A stretch of DNA of 36,218 nt from Rhodocyclaceae bacterium (GTDB lineage: Bacteria > Pseudomonadota > Gammaproteobacteria > Burkholderiales > Rhodocyclaceae). Where the stretch lies: NCBI GenBank assembly GCA_026415155.1, contig JAOAHQ010000044.1, positions 1 through 36,218 of the forward strand, given 5' to 3'. Position 1 is the first letter of the stretch. Each line of letters begins with the position of its first letter. Below the pieces are notes generated by a model. That model was not told the origin of the DNA, did no database searches, and worked only from the letters and a program-made list of their open reading frames with translations. Of the stretch, positions 27,372 through 36,218 are shown piece by piece. The translations under genes and the position numbers were made by a program.

Positions 27372-28639
27372 GCCTCTTGCTCCGTGCGAGCGGCATGAAT
27401 CGTCAATACCAACTCGCTGTCATCGTTCATCCGGTATTCGGGGCGTCTTCCCGACAGCGCTTCGCTTCGCGCCAGGATGATCGGCACGCCTTCTCCACGC
27501 TTGTCCATAAAGTGGCTGCGATACCGTGCCAGTTCGTCATCCCCGACTGTGCAGCGTGCCAGCAGGCTGGCCAAGGCTTCATTGCGGGCAGCTTGCCGAA
27601 AGGGCAGGCTTTCTGTTGTCATGGTGTTTGGCAACATGCCCGGCGAATACAGTTCCAGCCGGTCGGCAAACAACCGCAGTCGTACCTTGGCTCCTGCCAT
27701 CGAATAGTCGCGGTGGGCCACCGCGTTGACCACCGCCTCGAACACGGCGGTCATGTCGTACTGAGGCATATCCACTCGTCCGCCGTCGGCACGCTTGAAC
27801 GCGGCCACCTGCATGTTCTTGCGTACGAAGGCGCAGGCCTGACGAATCTGCTCATCCAGCGGGCCGGTGATGTCCCGAGCGTCCCTCTGATAGGCCGATT
27901 CCCCTTCGGGGACGACGGTGGTGCCCGCATAGGCGACAGCCTGAATCAAGGCACCGGGCAGATAGCGGTGTGGTTCGTGGCTGGCCATCAGCAAGCCCGC
28001 CACGGTCGGCCGCCAAACATCCTGCTCGTCTTGGGCGACCATGGCCAGCTTGCTGAGCAGAACTTCCGGTGCATTAGCGCTTTGGGCCGGCGCGAACCGC
28101 CGCCACAGCACCTCGTCCAGATCGGTGAGCACGGCTCGCGGCACGGGGGTCTCGTCGAAGCGGATCAGCCGCGACTGGCTGCGCTGCTGGAACAGACGCG
28201 CCAGATGATCCGGCGGCATGGGGCGTTTCGATGAGCCCACACGATGCAGATAGCCGCCTGGGCTCTGGTGCACGAACAGACTGCGCGCCACTTCCACCCG
28301 CAGCACCGGCTGCTCGGCGCCGGTTGAGTCGGGCAGCGTCATGCGCTCGATGACCGGTGCCAAAGGCGGTCTCACCGAATCCTCGCAGGCCTGCCGCACC
28401 AGCGCTTCCACCGCATCCAGCCGTTCCAGCGGAATGCCCAGCACCTCGCGCGAGCGGTCTTCCACGCCGAGCAGCAGCACCCCGCCGGCGCTATTGGCAA
28501 AGGCAGCCAGTTCGTCCGCCAGATCCTCCTGCGCAGGGCCGCGCACCTTGCCACCGGCGAATTTGACCTCCTTCAGTTCTAGGAAGCTGTCCTCCCCCAG
28601 GCGAATCTTATCGATCAGTTCCTCACGTGTGCCCAGCAT
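27368..28639 (-). CDS. Schlafen/AlbA_2 and HATPase_c_4 domain protein
   Basis: A 423-residue protein. Residues 6-130 form an AlbA_2 (Schlafen-type) domain: FLELKEV (Glu21/Lys23) and [16 protein letters not shown] (46-61). The C-terminal third is the HATPase_c_4-like part with [27 protein letters not shown] and [13 protein letters not shown]. These proteins are often mislabelled RecG helicase; no helicase motif is present. AlbA_2 domains bind nucleic acid, and eukaryotic Schlafens cleave tRNA, so an RNA- or DNA-directed role is possible. GGAGG, inside the end of the TrlF gene, precedes the ATG. Confidence 0.88.
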   Translation of the reverse strand: MLGTREELIDKIRLGEDSFLELKEVKFAGGKVRGPAQEDLADELAAFANSAGGVLLLGVEDRSREVLGIPLERLDAVEALVRQACEDSVRPPLAPVIERMTLPDSTGAEQPVLRVEVARSLFVHQSPGGYLHRVGSSKRPMPPDHLARLFQQRSQSRLIRFDETPVPRAVLTDLDEVLWRRFAPAQSANAPEVLLSKLAMVAQDEQDVWRPTVAGLLMASHEPHRYLPGALIQAVAYAGTTVVPEGESAYQRDARDITGPLDEQIRQACAFVRKNMQVAAFKRADGGRVDMPQYDMTAVFEAVVNAVAHRDYSMAGAKVRLRLFADRLELYSPGMLPNTMTTESLPFRQAARNEALASLLARCTVGDDELARYRSHFMDKRGEGVPIILARSEALSGRRPEYRMNDDSELVLTIHAARTEQEA

Positions 28640-28640
28640 C

Positions 28641-31424
28641 TCAAACCTCCTTGCCCAGCCGCTTCCACCGGCGGGCGAAGGCCTCGCGCCCGCCTTCCAT
28701 CACCCGGCAAATTTCCTCGCGCACGGCCTTTTCCTGCAACGCACCGCTTTGCATCACATAGCACTGACCACGACCAAACTCCATGACGTGCACCAGCTCC
28801 GCATCGCCGTTGACCACTACGTTGGGGTTGTGCGTAACGACGATGAGCTGGCGGCGCAGCTTGTTCTCACGGATCTGGCGCACGATCAGGTCATAGATCA
28901 GGTGGTTGTCCAGGTCATCCTCGGGCTGGTCGAGCACGATGGGCTCCTCGCCAAAGGCCAGCAGAAAGGCCAGCAGTGCCGCTGAGCGCTGGCCCTGCGA
29001 GCCCTCATGGATGGCGTACCAGCGACCGTCGCGCTGGTATTCGATCTTCAGATCGTCTTCGGGAAACCAGGTCTGCACGTGGTCGATGAATTCCGGCTTC
29101 TCTGCTTTTTTCTTTAGGTAGTTACGGAAATGCCCGCCCAGTGAATCCGGCCTGTTGATGAGCTTGTCACGCACGGCTTGCAGCACGCCTGGCTTGTCGT
29201 CCTCGGCTGCCTTCGCGATATCCCAGGCTAGGCCCGATCCGGCTTGGCCATTTTCAATGTTCAGGATGTCGTCGGCGAAGCGCTCATCGGGCACCTCGAT
29301 CAGCTCCCGCAAGCTGCGCTCGATGACGAAAGCATCGAAGCCGAACGGCACGACGTTCATGCGCACGTGCGGGTTTTGCGCCAATTTTTCCTCCAAGAAA
29401 GTTTGCCGCTGCCGAGTGATGGCCTGACGGCGCTCGACGATCAGAGCCAGCTGGCTATCGATCTGTATCACCAGTGTCGTGCGATCGGCTTGCAACTGCC
29501 GGAGTGTTTTAGCCTGCCCCTCCAGCTGCTGGCGTTCCTGGGTCAGGCGGGAAAAGGCCTGCGGATCGGCCACGCCTTGCTCTGCCAGCCGGGCCTGCAA
29601 TTCCTGATACGCCGCGCGGGCCGCATCGACCCGTCCTCGCCACGCGGCCAGCCGCTCATCGCCCACCAGCTTGCCGATGCCGCTCTCCAGCGCTGTGGCT
29701 TCCTGCTCCAGCCGCTGCCGGGTCTGCGCCAGCAAGGCATCTGCCTCATCCCGCCACGCCAACAGGTCGGCCTCGGTATTGCCAAAGTGCTGCGGCAGCC
29801 AGTCATCGAGCAGCAGGTTTTCCGCAGTTTGGCGCAGCGTACTCACTGTCTGGCGCAACTGCTGCAGCGTCTCATCCACCGCCCGCGCCTGGTGCTGGGC
29901 GCGGGCATAGGCCTGCTGCACGGCGGCGTGGTCGCCCTGCGCCAGTGCCCTGAGCTTGGCGTCTGCTTCCTGCAAGCGGCGCTCGACCTCGGGTAAGGTC
30001 GCCAGCTTGCCGTCGATTTCGCGCAACCGCGCCCGCTGGGCGAAGAAGGTGCGCTTGGCTTCCTCGAACGCCTGCTTGAGCGGCTCCACCCCGGCTGCCT
30101 CGTCGATGATGGAAAGCAGCGCCTGCCGGCCATTGCCCGCCAGGGCCGCGATCTGCCCCTGCGAGAACAGGCGGACAGGGAAGCGGCTGGCGTTGACGCT
30201 CTGGCTTGTCGAAGGCTGCCACTGGCCATTGCGCCATTCCTCGACCGCCGTGCCCTGTCCGTTGGCCTGCCAGTTCAGGCGCAGCAACTGATCCTCGTGC
30301 TGCCACTCGACGCGGAGGGTCGTTTCCGCCTTCAACGCGCCCTTGTCGTCACGTCCCCTGGCCACCGTGGCGAAGGCTTCGAAGCGCTCGCGCGGCTCGC
30401 TGTCCTTGGGCAGTGCCTGTATCTCACCCTCACGCCGGGTGGCGAGCCGCAGCGCATGCACCACGGTGGACTTGCCTGTGCCGCGCCCGCCAACGATGGC
30501 GTTGAAGTACGGCGAGAGCATCAGCCGCGCCGGCAGACCATTGCCCATCACCCGCGCGCGGTCGATCTCGATGGCGCGGATCACATGCGCCGGGACCTTG
30601 AACGGATCGAACGGACCTTCGTCGCTGCGGCGGATCGACACACCGTTGCCGTCGAGCAGCGCGAGCCGCAAGCCCTCCAGCGTCGGCGCGGCCATCTTCA
30701 CCCAGGTGTAGCGGCTGCCCGGCACCGCCGCTCCTTGAAAGCTGTGGCTGTCGCTGCCCAGCACTCGCGCCAGCGGCCGGCAAAAATTTTCTACCGCTTG
30801 CGGGTAAGGATTGTTGATATCGCACCACTCCACCGCCAGCAGCCCCTCGACCTCCAGCGCCTGCCGCACTGTGTTCGCCGACAGCGCACACTCGCGCGTG
30901 CCCGGGTTCACGCGCAGCAGCCCCTTGCCCGCGTCGGCATGGGCCGGAATGGCAATGGCGCCCGTGCTCAGCACCGCCGCGATGACTTCGGCCACCGACT
31001 TGCTGGTCTCGCCATCGCTGTCCCCTTTGGTACCGGTGTAACCCACCGCCCCGAGCAGGCTGTCGATGTCGCTGGTCGCGGCTGTTGGGTCGAAGATCGC
31101 CAGCACATGCACACCGCCGTTGGTGGAAATCTCCACGCCGGGGAATAGGGTCAGCTCGCGGAAGCCCTCGGGCGGCTGGCCCGCTTCGGCCTGGGCCTTC
31201 ATCGTCGCGTAAGCTGCCTTGAGCCGGTCGATCCACGCGCCGCTGTTGTGGTCGGTCACCGCTACGCCGTCGATGTCGGCGGCCATGTACTGGCGCAACC
31301 AATCTTCCGGGGCCATTGACAGCTTGTCGCGGTACCAAGGCGTATCGAAAGAAGCTGGCGTATGGGTGTGAAAGTCGAACTTCCACCAGCGCGAGCCGGG
31401 ATAATCCCAATGTACGGCGGTCAT
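28641..31424 (-). CDS. TrlF-like protein: PHP phosphoesterase fused to SMC-like ATPase
   Basis: A 927-residue fusion. Residues 14-260 are a PHP domain with a full set of metal ligands: HTH (19-21), Asp58-His59, Glu98, His106, His162 and the DSH motif (225-227). From about 300 comes an SMC/RecN-like ATPase: Walker A GGRGTGKST (312-320), a coiled coil (about 440-660), and near the C-terminus EGSQGQRSAALLAFLLAF with Walker B IVLDQPEDDLDN and VVTHNPNVVVNGD. The PHP part suggests a metal-dependent phosphodiesterase or nuclease controlled by the ATPase. It overlaps the DUF4276 gene by 4 bases. Confidence 0.9.
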   Translation of the reverse strand: MTAVHWDYPGSRWWKFDFHTHTPASFDTPWYRDKLSMAPEDWLRQYMAADIDGVAVTDHNSGAWIDRLKAAYATMKAQAEAGQPPEGFRELTLFPGVEISTNGGVHVLAIFDPTAATSDIDSLLGAVGYTGTKGDSDGETSKSVAEVIAAVLSTGAIAIPAHADAGKGLLRVNPGTRECALSANTVRQALEVEGLLAVEWCDINNPYPQAVENFCRPLARVLGSDSHSFQGAAVPGSRYTWVKMAAPTLEGLRLALLDGNGVSIRRSDEGPFDPFKVPAHVIRAIEIDRARVMGNGLPARLMLSPYFNAIVGGRGTGKSTVVHALRLATRREGEIQALPKDSEPRERFEAFATVARGRDDKGALKAETTLRVEWQHEDQLLRLNWQANGQGTAVEEWRNGQWQPSTSQSVNASRFPVRLFSQGQIAALAGNGRQALLSIIDEAAGVEPLKQAFEEAKRTFFAQRARLREIDGKLATLPEVERRLQEADAKLRALAQGDHAAVQQAYARAQHQARAVDETLQQLRQTVSTLRQTAENLLLDDWLPQHFGNTEADLLAWRDEADALLAQTRQRLEQEATALESGIGKLVGDERLAAWRGRVDAARAAYQELQARLAEQGVADPQAFSRLTQERQQLEGQAKTLRQLQADRTTLVIQIDSQLALIVERRQAITRQRQTFLEEKLAQNPHVRMNVVPFGFDAFVIERSLRELIEVPDERFADDILNIENGQAGSGLAWDIAKAAEDDKPGVLQAVRDKLINRPDSLGGHFRNYLKKKAEKPEFIDHVQTWFPEDDLKIEYQRDGRWYAIHEGSQGQRSAALLAFLLAFGEEPIVLDQPEDDLDNHLIYDLIVRQIRENKLRRQLIVVTHNPNVVVNGDAELVHVMEFGRGQCYVMQSGALQEKAVREEICRVMEGGREAFARRWKRLGKEV

Positions 31425-32029
31425 GACGCCTCCTTCAGTGATGCTTTGGTGTGCATGGTTCCCTGGCCAGCGGCCGTTAGACTCTGAATACCTGCAACAA
31501 ACACCCGAAAACTGGCGGAACGGCTGCTGGCCGGGTCAACCCGCTGCCCAAGCCGGCGCGCCGCATCCTGCTTCTGGAATTCTGGAATCACCCGGGCCAG
31601 CTCACGGGAGGGCTTGGCGCAGGCGTCGGGGTCGGCATGGCGCTGGGCCAGTCGCTGGATCGCCTTGGCGCTCTTCGGGTAGGCCTGCGCCAGGGCGTCG
31701 GCCTGCGCCAGATACCAGGCTTCGAGCTCCTGGCAGATCAGCCGCACCAGGGCTTGGTGAGGGCTGCTTTTGCACAACTCCAACAGCCGGGCCTTGAGCG
31801 CCGTGCAATCGGCGCCGTCGTTGTCGCGCATGATCACGAAGCGCGCGCCCGGCTCCCGCCACGCTGCCAGCTTGCGGGGGATGCTCTTGTCCAGGTCCGA
31901 TTTTCCCTCGTGAGGAACCAGCAAGAAATGCTCTTGCTCGCGCCAGCCCGGAATCAGACGGGGTAGAAACGCTTGCAGGAACGCCTTCATGGACGGCTCT
32001 TCGAGCAGAAAAATCACCCGCCCCGTCAT
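31421..32029 (-). CDS. DUF4276 family protein, TOPRIM-like
   Basis: A 202-residue protein from the ATG at 32029, which overlaps the ATPase stop (ATGA). VIFLLEEPSMKAFLQAF at the N-terminus matches the glutamate-bearing strand-helix of TOPRIM folds, and FVIMRDNDGADCTALKARLL carries the acidic DxD-type motif. QELEAWYLAQADALAQAYP is typical of DUF4276. TOPRIM partners of AAA_21 ATPases act as nucleases in systems such as PARIS and OLD-type proteins; a similar division of labour is inferred. The glutamate motif here (LLEEP) departs slightly from the usual VEG. Confidence 0.82.
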   Translation of the reverse strand: MTGRVIFLLEEPSMKAFLQAFLPRLIPGWREQEHFLLVPHEGKSDLDKSIPRKLAAWREPGARFVIMRDNDGADCTALKARLLELCKSSPHQALVRLICQELEAWYLAQADALAQAYPKSAKAIQRLAQRHADPDACAKPSRELARVIPEFQKQDAARRLGQRVDPASSRSASFRVFVAGIQSLTAAGQGTMHTKASLKEAS

Positions 32030-33198
32030 CGGTTGAGCCCCTCGAACAAACCCTGCTTCCATAGGTACCCCGGCAGGTCGCCCGCCTCGACCAAAGCGCG
32101 CAGGTTCTCGGAATCGCTGGCGTGGGTGATGGTGGTAAAGCCGCCTTCTTTCTTCAGGCAATAGATTTCTTCCAGCTGCAACGCATTGAGAAAGTCTGGC
32201 GAGTGGGTGGAGACGAACACCTGCCCGCCGCGCCGCGCATAGGCGCGGAACTCCTCGGCCAGCTCAGGCAGCAGCTGCGGATACAGCTGGTTTTCCGGCT
32301 CCTCTACCGCCAGCAAGGGAAACGGCTTGGGGTCATGCAGCAGCACGAGGTAGGCGAACATCTTGATCGTGCCATCGGAGACGAAGCGCGCGATGAACGG
32401 GTCGCGGAAGCTGCCGTCCTGAAAACGCAGCACGAGGCGCCCGTCCTCGGTGGGCTTGGCTTCGATGTGGGTCACGCCCGGCACCCGGCGCTTCATGGCC
32501 TCCAGCACGGCGTCGAACCGTTCGCGGTGATAGGTGTAGAGGTACTGGGCCACCTGCGCCAGGTTGTCGCCGCGGGTCGAAAGATGTTCGGCATAGCCTT
32601 CTTCGGTCGAGGGCCGCGCTTCGGCGATGTGGAAGTCCGAAATCTGCCAGTGCTCGATCAGGCTGCGGAATTCGGCCACGACGCGGAAATCCTTGAACTG
32701 CCCCAGCCCCTTGATCGCCAGCACATCCGGCTCGTCGAGCGCATACTCGGCGCGCTGTTCCTCGGCCCCTTCCTGGCCATACTGCTGCTCGTTGGTGATG
32801 GCCGTGCCGCGGCCCCGCGAAAAATCCACGAAATGCCAGGGCTTGCCGCGCTGGCCGCGGCGGAATTTGAGCACCTCGCGTTCCACCACCACGCGGCCGC
32901 CGGCCTCGTCGATGGCGAGCTCATAGGTGGCCAGCCGCCCGCCCGACTCCCGGAACTTGATCTCGATGCGGATGGGGCCACTTTGCCCACGGCTCTTCAG
33001 CTCGCGCAGCCCGCCCCGGCGCGCCACCGCCTTGCCGGCGTTGAAGGCCAGGGCATCCTTGAGGAACGAAAATACGTCGAACAGCGTGCTCTTGCCCGTG
33101 CCATTGGCGCCCACCAGCGCCACCAGCCGCGGCAGCCGGTCCAGCCGTGCTTGGCGGAAGACGCGGTAGTTCTCGATCTCGATGGATGTGATCTGCAT
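32026..33198 (-). CDS. AAA_21 family ATPase (RecF/OLD-like)
   Basis: A 390-residue ABC-type ATPase. Walker A is GANGTGKST (30-38) within ITSIEIENYRVFRQ, Walker B LLAVEEPENQLYPQLL, and the switch region VSTHSPDFLNAL. The insert between the two halves is short compared with SMC proteins. The chosen start is the ATG at 33198, with GAGGAG 8 bases upstream; an in-frame TTG at 33213 lies inside the methyltransferase stop region. Its overlap with the DUF4276 gene marks an ATPase-TOPRIM pair. Confidence 0.9.
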   Translation of the reverse strand: MQITSIEIENYRVFRQARLDRLPRLVALVGANGTGKSTLFDVFSFLKDALAFNAGKAVARRGGLRELKSRGQSGPIRIEIKFRESGGRLATYELAIDEAGGRVVVEREVLKFRRGQRGKPWHFVDFSRGRGTAITNEQQYGQEGAEEQRAEYALDEPDVLAIKGLGQFKDFRVVAEFRSLIEHWQISDFHIAEARPSTEEGYAEHLSTRGDNLAQVAQYLYTYHRERFDAVLEAMKRRVPGVTHIEAKPTEDGRLVLRFQDGSFRDPFIARFVSDGTIKMFAYLVLLHDPKPFPLLAVEEPENQLYPQLLPELAEEFRAYARRGGQVFVSTHSPDFLNALQLEEIYCLKKEGGFTTITHASDSENLRALVEAGDLPGYLWKQGLFEGLNR

Positions 33199-33209
33199 GG
33201 TCCGGCTCC

Positions 33210-36128
33210 TCAAATGTCCAGTGCGCCCTGCGTGCCCACCACCCCCGCCTCGCTGGCGGCCTGCTCGATGCCGCTCCAGGCGGTGACGAGTTCATTGTAG
33301 GCGCGGGCATCTTCGGCTTGAGCCCGGCGTTCGCACAGGGGGTAGAGCCGGTAGGCCAGCGCGCGCATCGGCTCGGCGCGGCTCGGCATGCGGGCGAGCA
33401 GGCGGCCAGCCTCGCTCTCGCCGCCTTGGTTCAGCGCGCGGATCAGCTGGTGCAGCGCCTCCCACACTGGCGTGCGGGTGTCGCTCTCCGGCGACCAGTC
33501 GGCCGGGTATTCGGGCCATTTGAGCAGGCGCACGCTGCCCTTGCTGGATGCCACCACCCCGGCGGCGGCCAGCGCATCCACCGCCGTGCCCTTGGCGCGG
33601 GCCAGCACGTCGGCTTCGCCATACTTGCCCGCGGCCCAGCCCTGGGTTTCGAACCAGTGCAGGCAGAACTGGGTGTCGGCGTCGAAATCATCTTCGGCCA
33701 GAAAGCGGTTGATCAGTTGCAACGCGGTCTTCACGCGCATCGGCGTGCCGTCGGCTTCCAGCACCGCGGCGTATTGCGAAAAGATCGCCATGCCAGGGCC
33801 GATGATGGCCTGCGAAAGGTCCACCGGCGCCACCGGCGAATGCACCCCGCCGCGCGTCATCTCATCCAGCGCCTCGGGCAGCGTGGCGTTGAGTTCACGC
33901 AGAAACTCGCGCCGGCTCACCGTGGGGGCATCGGCCGCGCGCTTTCGGCACACCAGCACGATGCTGGAGGCGAGCGCGTTGGTGCCCGCGCCGATCATGC
34001 GGTTGCCCAGTTCCGTGCGCATCGGCCAGGCGCCGGTGATGGCAAAGCCTGCGCGGATCACCGCCTCCAGAAAGGTTTCCCAGCCGGTGCTGGCGGTGCC
34101 GGCCTCGTCCGTGGTTTCGCTTTGCTTGAAGGCGTAGTAGATCGTGACCGGAAAGGCGGGGTGCGCCTGGCGGGCGAGATTCTCGAGCGCCCGGGTCATG
34201 CCCTGCAGGAAGAAGGCTTCGGCCGCCTCCTTGCTGCCATGGCGGTAGGGGGTGGCCACCAGCTCCTCGGCCTTGGGCACCGCGAGCGTCGCATAGAGAC
34301 CCGGGAAGATGGGCTTCAAGCTGCGGCGCAGCCAGACGTAGAAGAAGTCCGACAGGTCGGCATAGCCGATATTGTCGTAATACGGCGGGTCGGTGGAGAT
34401 GACTTTGTTATACGAAAGGGATTGGGTTTGGGCGTTTTGCTGTGCAGCGAGTCCAGTTCCTAATGCTGGCTTGGTTGAAAGCGATTTCCAAGACCAGTCA
34501 ACCATCGCCATCCAGTTCCCCGACGAGTCGCATATTGGATTGACCTCGGCGTAATCCCATGTCATTGGGATTGCTTGACGACCAAAGGTGTTACGCATCT
34601 TCTCGCCAGAGTTGTGCCAAGTACAGATGGAAGACCAATAGTCAGCACACTTGTCGACAGAAAATGCAAAATCCACCCCCACCGCCTGGGCGTAGGCCAG
34701 CGCGCCGGTGCCGCCGGCATCGAGCGGCACGCCGTCGTCGGGCAGGCCGGCGGCTGCGGCGTCGGCGCGGCAGCGCTCGATGGCCTCGCCCACCAGATCG
34801 GAAAAGGTGGTCAGCGCCACCAACTGGCGGGGGGTGAAGAGGTCGCCGTAGGTGGTCAGCCCGTAAGGTGGGGTCCAGAGTGCTCGTGGATCCGGCGCAA
34901 GGGATGTTTCCGGCTTCCATTCCGGCCTTGCCTGCCGGGCAATGGCCTCGTGCTCCGCGATGGGCGGCAGATAGACCCGTCCCCGCGGCCCTTCGGCCAC
35001 GATGGCCATCAGGCGCGCGTCCATGCGGCCCGATTTGCCTTCAGCCTTGATGTAGCTGCCCTCGATCGGCGTCTTCGACAGCAAGCACTCGAAATTCGCC
35101 CCGCGCGCGAGCTTGGTGCCGCTTTTTGCCCGCGCATACGCCGCCGGGTCAAACCCCGGGCTGCCCGCCACGCGCACTTCGAAGCGGTAGCTGTCGCCCT
35201 CCACCACCGGCTGCACGTAGGCTTCCTTGCCCGCCTTGCTGGACAGCACGAAGGTGGAGGCAAGCGGCACCGCCACGTGCGAGAACACGGGGTTGGGGCT
35301 TTTGACCGTGCGCGCCCAGAGCCACGCGATCACGGTGAGCTTTTGCCCCACGAGCGGGGCCAAGTCCGGCCGGCCTTTTGCGAGCTCGCGGGTGACTTCG
35401 ACCTGGGGGTAGAGGTGGCCGATGCGTCGTTCGGCCTGCTGCCGCATCCAGGCGCCGTAGCGGCGCACGTCTTCCGCGAGGCCTTTGGCGCCCGTCCAGT
35501 CCTGCGCGAACAAGCCCTCACCCCCAACCCCTCTCCCCGAGGGAGAGGGGGGCAACGGCCCCACGGGCGTGCGGCCGGCAAAGCGCGGCGGGATTTCGAT
35601 CATGGCCTTGTTGATGGTCACGGCCACGGGGTTCAAGTCGCTGGCATACGCCGTGAGCCCCAGGCGCTGCGCCTCTAAGGGCAGCGCGCCGCCACCGGCG
35701 AAGGGGTCGTGAAAGGCGGGGAGCTTGTCTGGGTTGAAGAGCTCGGCCGCCTGCGGGTGGTTCCGGTTGAGCGCGCAGGTTTCGCGCCAGCTCTTCCAGA
35801 TCTCCGCGCGGGCGCGCTCGAGCACGTCCTCGTTGTTGGTGTTTTCCCACTGCACGAGCTCTTCGATGAGCTTGAACAGGCGCTCGCGCTCGGCGGCGGC
35901 TTTTTCTTTGTTCACACCGCGGCCCAGGTGCCGCTCGTAGCCGGGGTCGTTGACCATCTGGGCAAAGATCACCGCGCGCGCCGCGGCCAAGGGGCGCCGC
36001 GCCCACCACAGGTGCAGCGTGCTGGGATGGCCGTGGCGGATGGATTTTTCGCGCGCGGATGCCTCGTTGATGGCATCCAGCGGCAGCGCGACTTCGATGA
36101 GTTTCTTAGGGGCTTTGATCGGAGTCAT
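33210..36128 (-). CDS. DUF1156 family DNA methyltransferase
   Basis: A 972-residue protein. The N-terminus ([37 protein letters not shown]) is the DUF1156 signature. A SAM-binding DPFAGGG motif lies near residue 140, and the amino-methyltransferase motif DPPYYDN near 580 is followed by [14 protein letters not shown]. The order suggests an N6-adenine or N4-cytosine enzyme with a large inserted region between the motifs. A palindromic repeat adds about 20 residues in frame (35512-35565). AAGGA precedes the ATG by 7 bases. No restriction endonuclease gene is adjacent. Confidence 0.92.
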   Translation of the reverse strand: MTPIKAPKKLIEVALPLDAINEASAREKSIRHGHPSTLHLWWARRPLAAARAVIFAQMVNDPGYERHLGRGVNKEKAAAERERLFKLIEELVQWENTNNEDVLERARAEIWKSWRETCALNRNHPQAAELFNPDKLPAFHDPFAGGGALPLEAQRLGLTAYASDLNPVAVTINKAMIEIPPRFAGRTPVGPLPPSPSGRGVGGEGLFAQDWTGAKGLAEDVRRYGAWMRQQAERRIGHLYPQVEVTRELAKGRPDLAPLVGQKLTVIAWLWARTVKSPNPVFSHVAVPLASTFVLSSKAGKEAYVQPVVEGDSYRFEVRVAGSPGFDPAAYARAKSGTKLARGANFECLLSKTPIEGSYIKAEGKSGRMDARLMAIVAEGPRGRVYLPPIAEHEAIARQARPEWKPETSLAPDPRALWTPPYGLTTYGDLFTPRQLVALTTFSDLVGEAIERCRADAAAAGLPDDGVPLDAGGTGALAYAQAVGVDFAFSVDKCADYWSSICTWHNSGEKMRNTFGRQAIPMTWDYAEVNPICDSSGNWMAMVDWSWKSLSTKPALGTGLAAQQNAQTQSLSYNKVISTDPPYYDNIGYADLSDFFYVWLRRSLKPIFPGLYATLAVPKAEELVATPYRHGSKEAAEAFFLQGMTRALENLARQAHPAFPVTIYYAFKQSETTDEAGTASTGWETFLEAVIRAGFAITGAWPMRTELGNRMIGAGTNALASSIVLVCRKRAADAPTVSRREFLRELNATLPEALDEMTRGGVHSPVAPVDLSQAIIGPGMAIFSQYAAVLEADGTPMRVKTALQLINRFLAEDDFDADTQFCLHWFETQGWAAGKYGEADVLARAKGTAVDALAAAGVVASSKGSVRLLKWPEYPADWSPESDTRTPVWEALHQLIRALNQGGESEAGRLLARMPSRAEPMRALAYRLYPLCERRAQAEDARAYNELVTAWSGIEQAASEAGVVGTQGALDI
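35512..35565. repeat. Dispersed palindromic repeat inserted in the methyltransferase gene
   Basis: CCCCTCTCCC (35528-35537) pairs with GGGAGAGGGG (35541-35550), flanked by CCCTCACCCCCAA. This is the kind of palindromic repeat common between genes in GC-rich proteobacteria, recognisable in translation as [10 protein letters not shown]. The reading frame is kept, adding a Pro/Gly-rich loop between the SAM-binding region and the rest of the protein. Confidence 0.75.
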
Positions 36129-36140
36129 GGTTCGTCCTTG

Positions 36141-36218
36141 TCAGCGCCAGCTGGCCGGGCGGGTGAGTGTGTAGCCGTCGGGCTTGGTGAGGTGTTCGGG
36201 CAGTTGACTGGCGCGCAG
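36141..36218 (-). CDS. C-terminal end of an upstream operon gene (partial)
   Basis: The minus strand is open from the window edge to the stop at 36143-36141, giving 25 residues that end RPASWR. It lies 12 bases before the methyltransferase start and would be the preceding gene of the same operon. In DUF1156/DUF499 loci that position often holds a helicase or another conserved gene; 25 residues are too few to identify it. Confidence 0.55.
   Translation of the reverse strand: MRASQLPEHLTKPDGYTLTRPASWR

Noticed and set aside
27368..28639. Annotation of the AlbA_2 protein as RecG helicase
   Set aside because: There is no Walker A/B or helicase motif; the label comes from a shared family name for HATPase_c_4 proteins.
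33210..36128. DUF1156 methyltransferase read as half of a classical restriction-modification system
   Set aside because: No restriction endonuclease or specificity subunit is recognisable among the neighbours in the window. The gene set fits a multi-gene defence operon better.

Overview
The window looks like a GC-rich betaproteobacterial chromosome, probably Rhodocyclales, Nitrosomonadales or a relative. The evidence is gene content and order: queA-tgt-yajC-secD-secF, ilvE followed by a zf-CHCC zinc protein and waaF, purB followed by a DUF2322 gene, and cytochrome c' facing a b561-type cytochrome. No taxonomic marker was searched, so this is inference.

Layout. (1) 1-140 is the tail of a group II intron: the last 22 codons of its reverse transcriptase/maturase, then domains V and VI. 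(2) 199-5544 (minus) is a tightly packed run: ilvE, zf-CHCC, waaF, an NTF2-like protein, phosphomannomutase, a degenerate EAL-HDOD protein and a 64-residue Cys-rich protein. (3) 5615-9393 (plus) carries nudJ, mnmA, purB, DUF2322 and cytochrome c'. (4) 9470-15502 (minus) carries queA, tgt, yajC, secD, secF and a b561 cytochrome. (5) 15584-15832 has a broken tRNA-Leu followed by an intact tRNA-Leu(CAA).

(6) 15777-24376 is an integrated mobilizable element of about 8.6 kb, bounded by 57-bp direct repeats of the tRNA-Leu 3' end. It encodes a tyrosine integrase, an AlpA-like regulator, a helix-turn-helix replication protein whose gene contains four iteron-like repeats, a MOB_C-type relaxase candidate, a VirD4/MobB-type coupling protein, a small self-regulated DNA-binding protein and several unknown small proteins. 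No mating-pore genes are present, so it would need a helper. It also contains a symmetrical 3+3 repeat array (18952-19031) and about 1.25 kb of very GC-rich DNA packed with hairpins whose CTTCG loops lie almost all on one strand. I see no credible gene in that block.

(7) 24540-36218 (minus) is a translationally coupled operon with the look of a defence island: DUF1156 DNA methyltransferase, AAA_21 ATPase, DUF4276 (TOPRIM-like), TrlF-type PHP+SMC-like ATPase, Schlafen/AlbA_2 protein and DUF499 ATPase. A further gene begins beyond the right edge. The methyltransferase and the DUF499 ATPase, a known defence-associated pair, bracket four nucleic-acid-acting or ATPase genes that look like added effector modules. 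This operon, the iteron-bearing replication gene and the hairpin block are the parts most worth following up.
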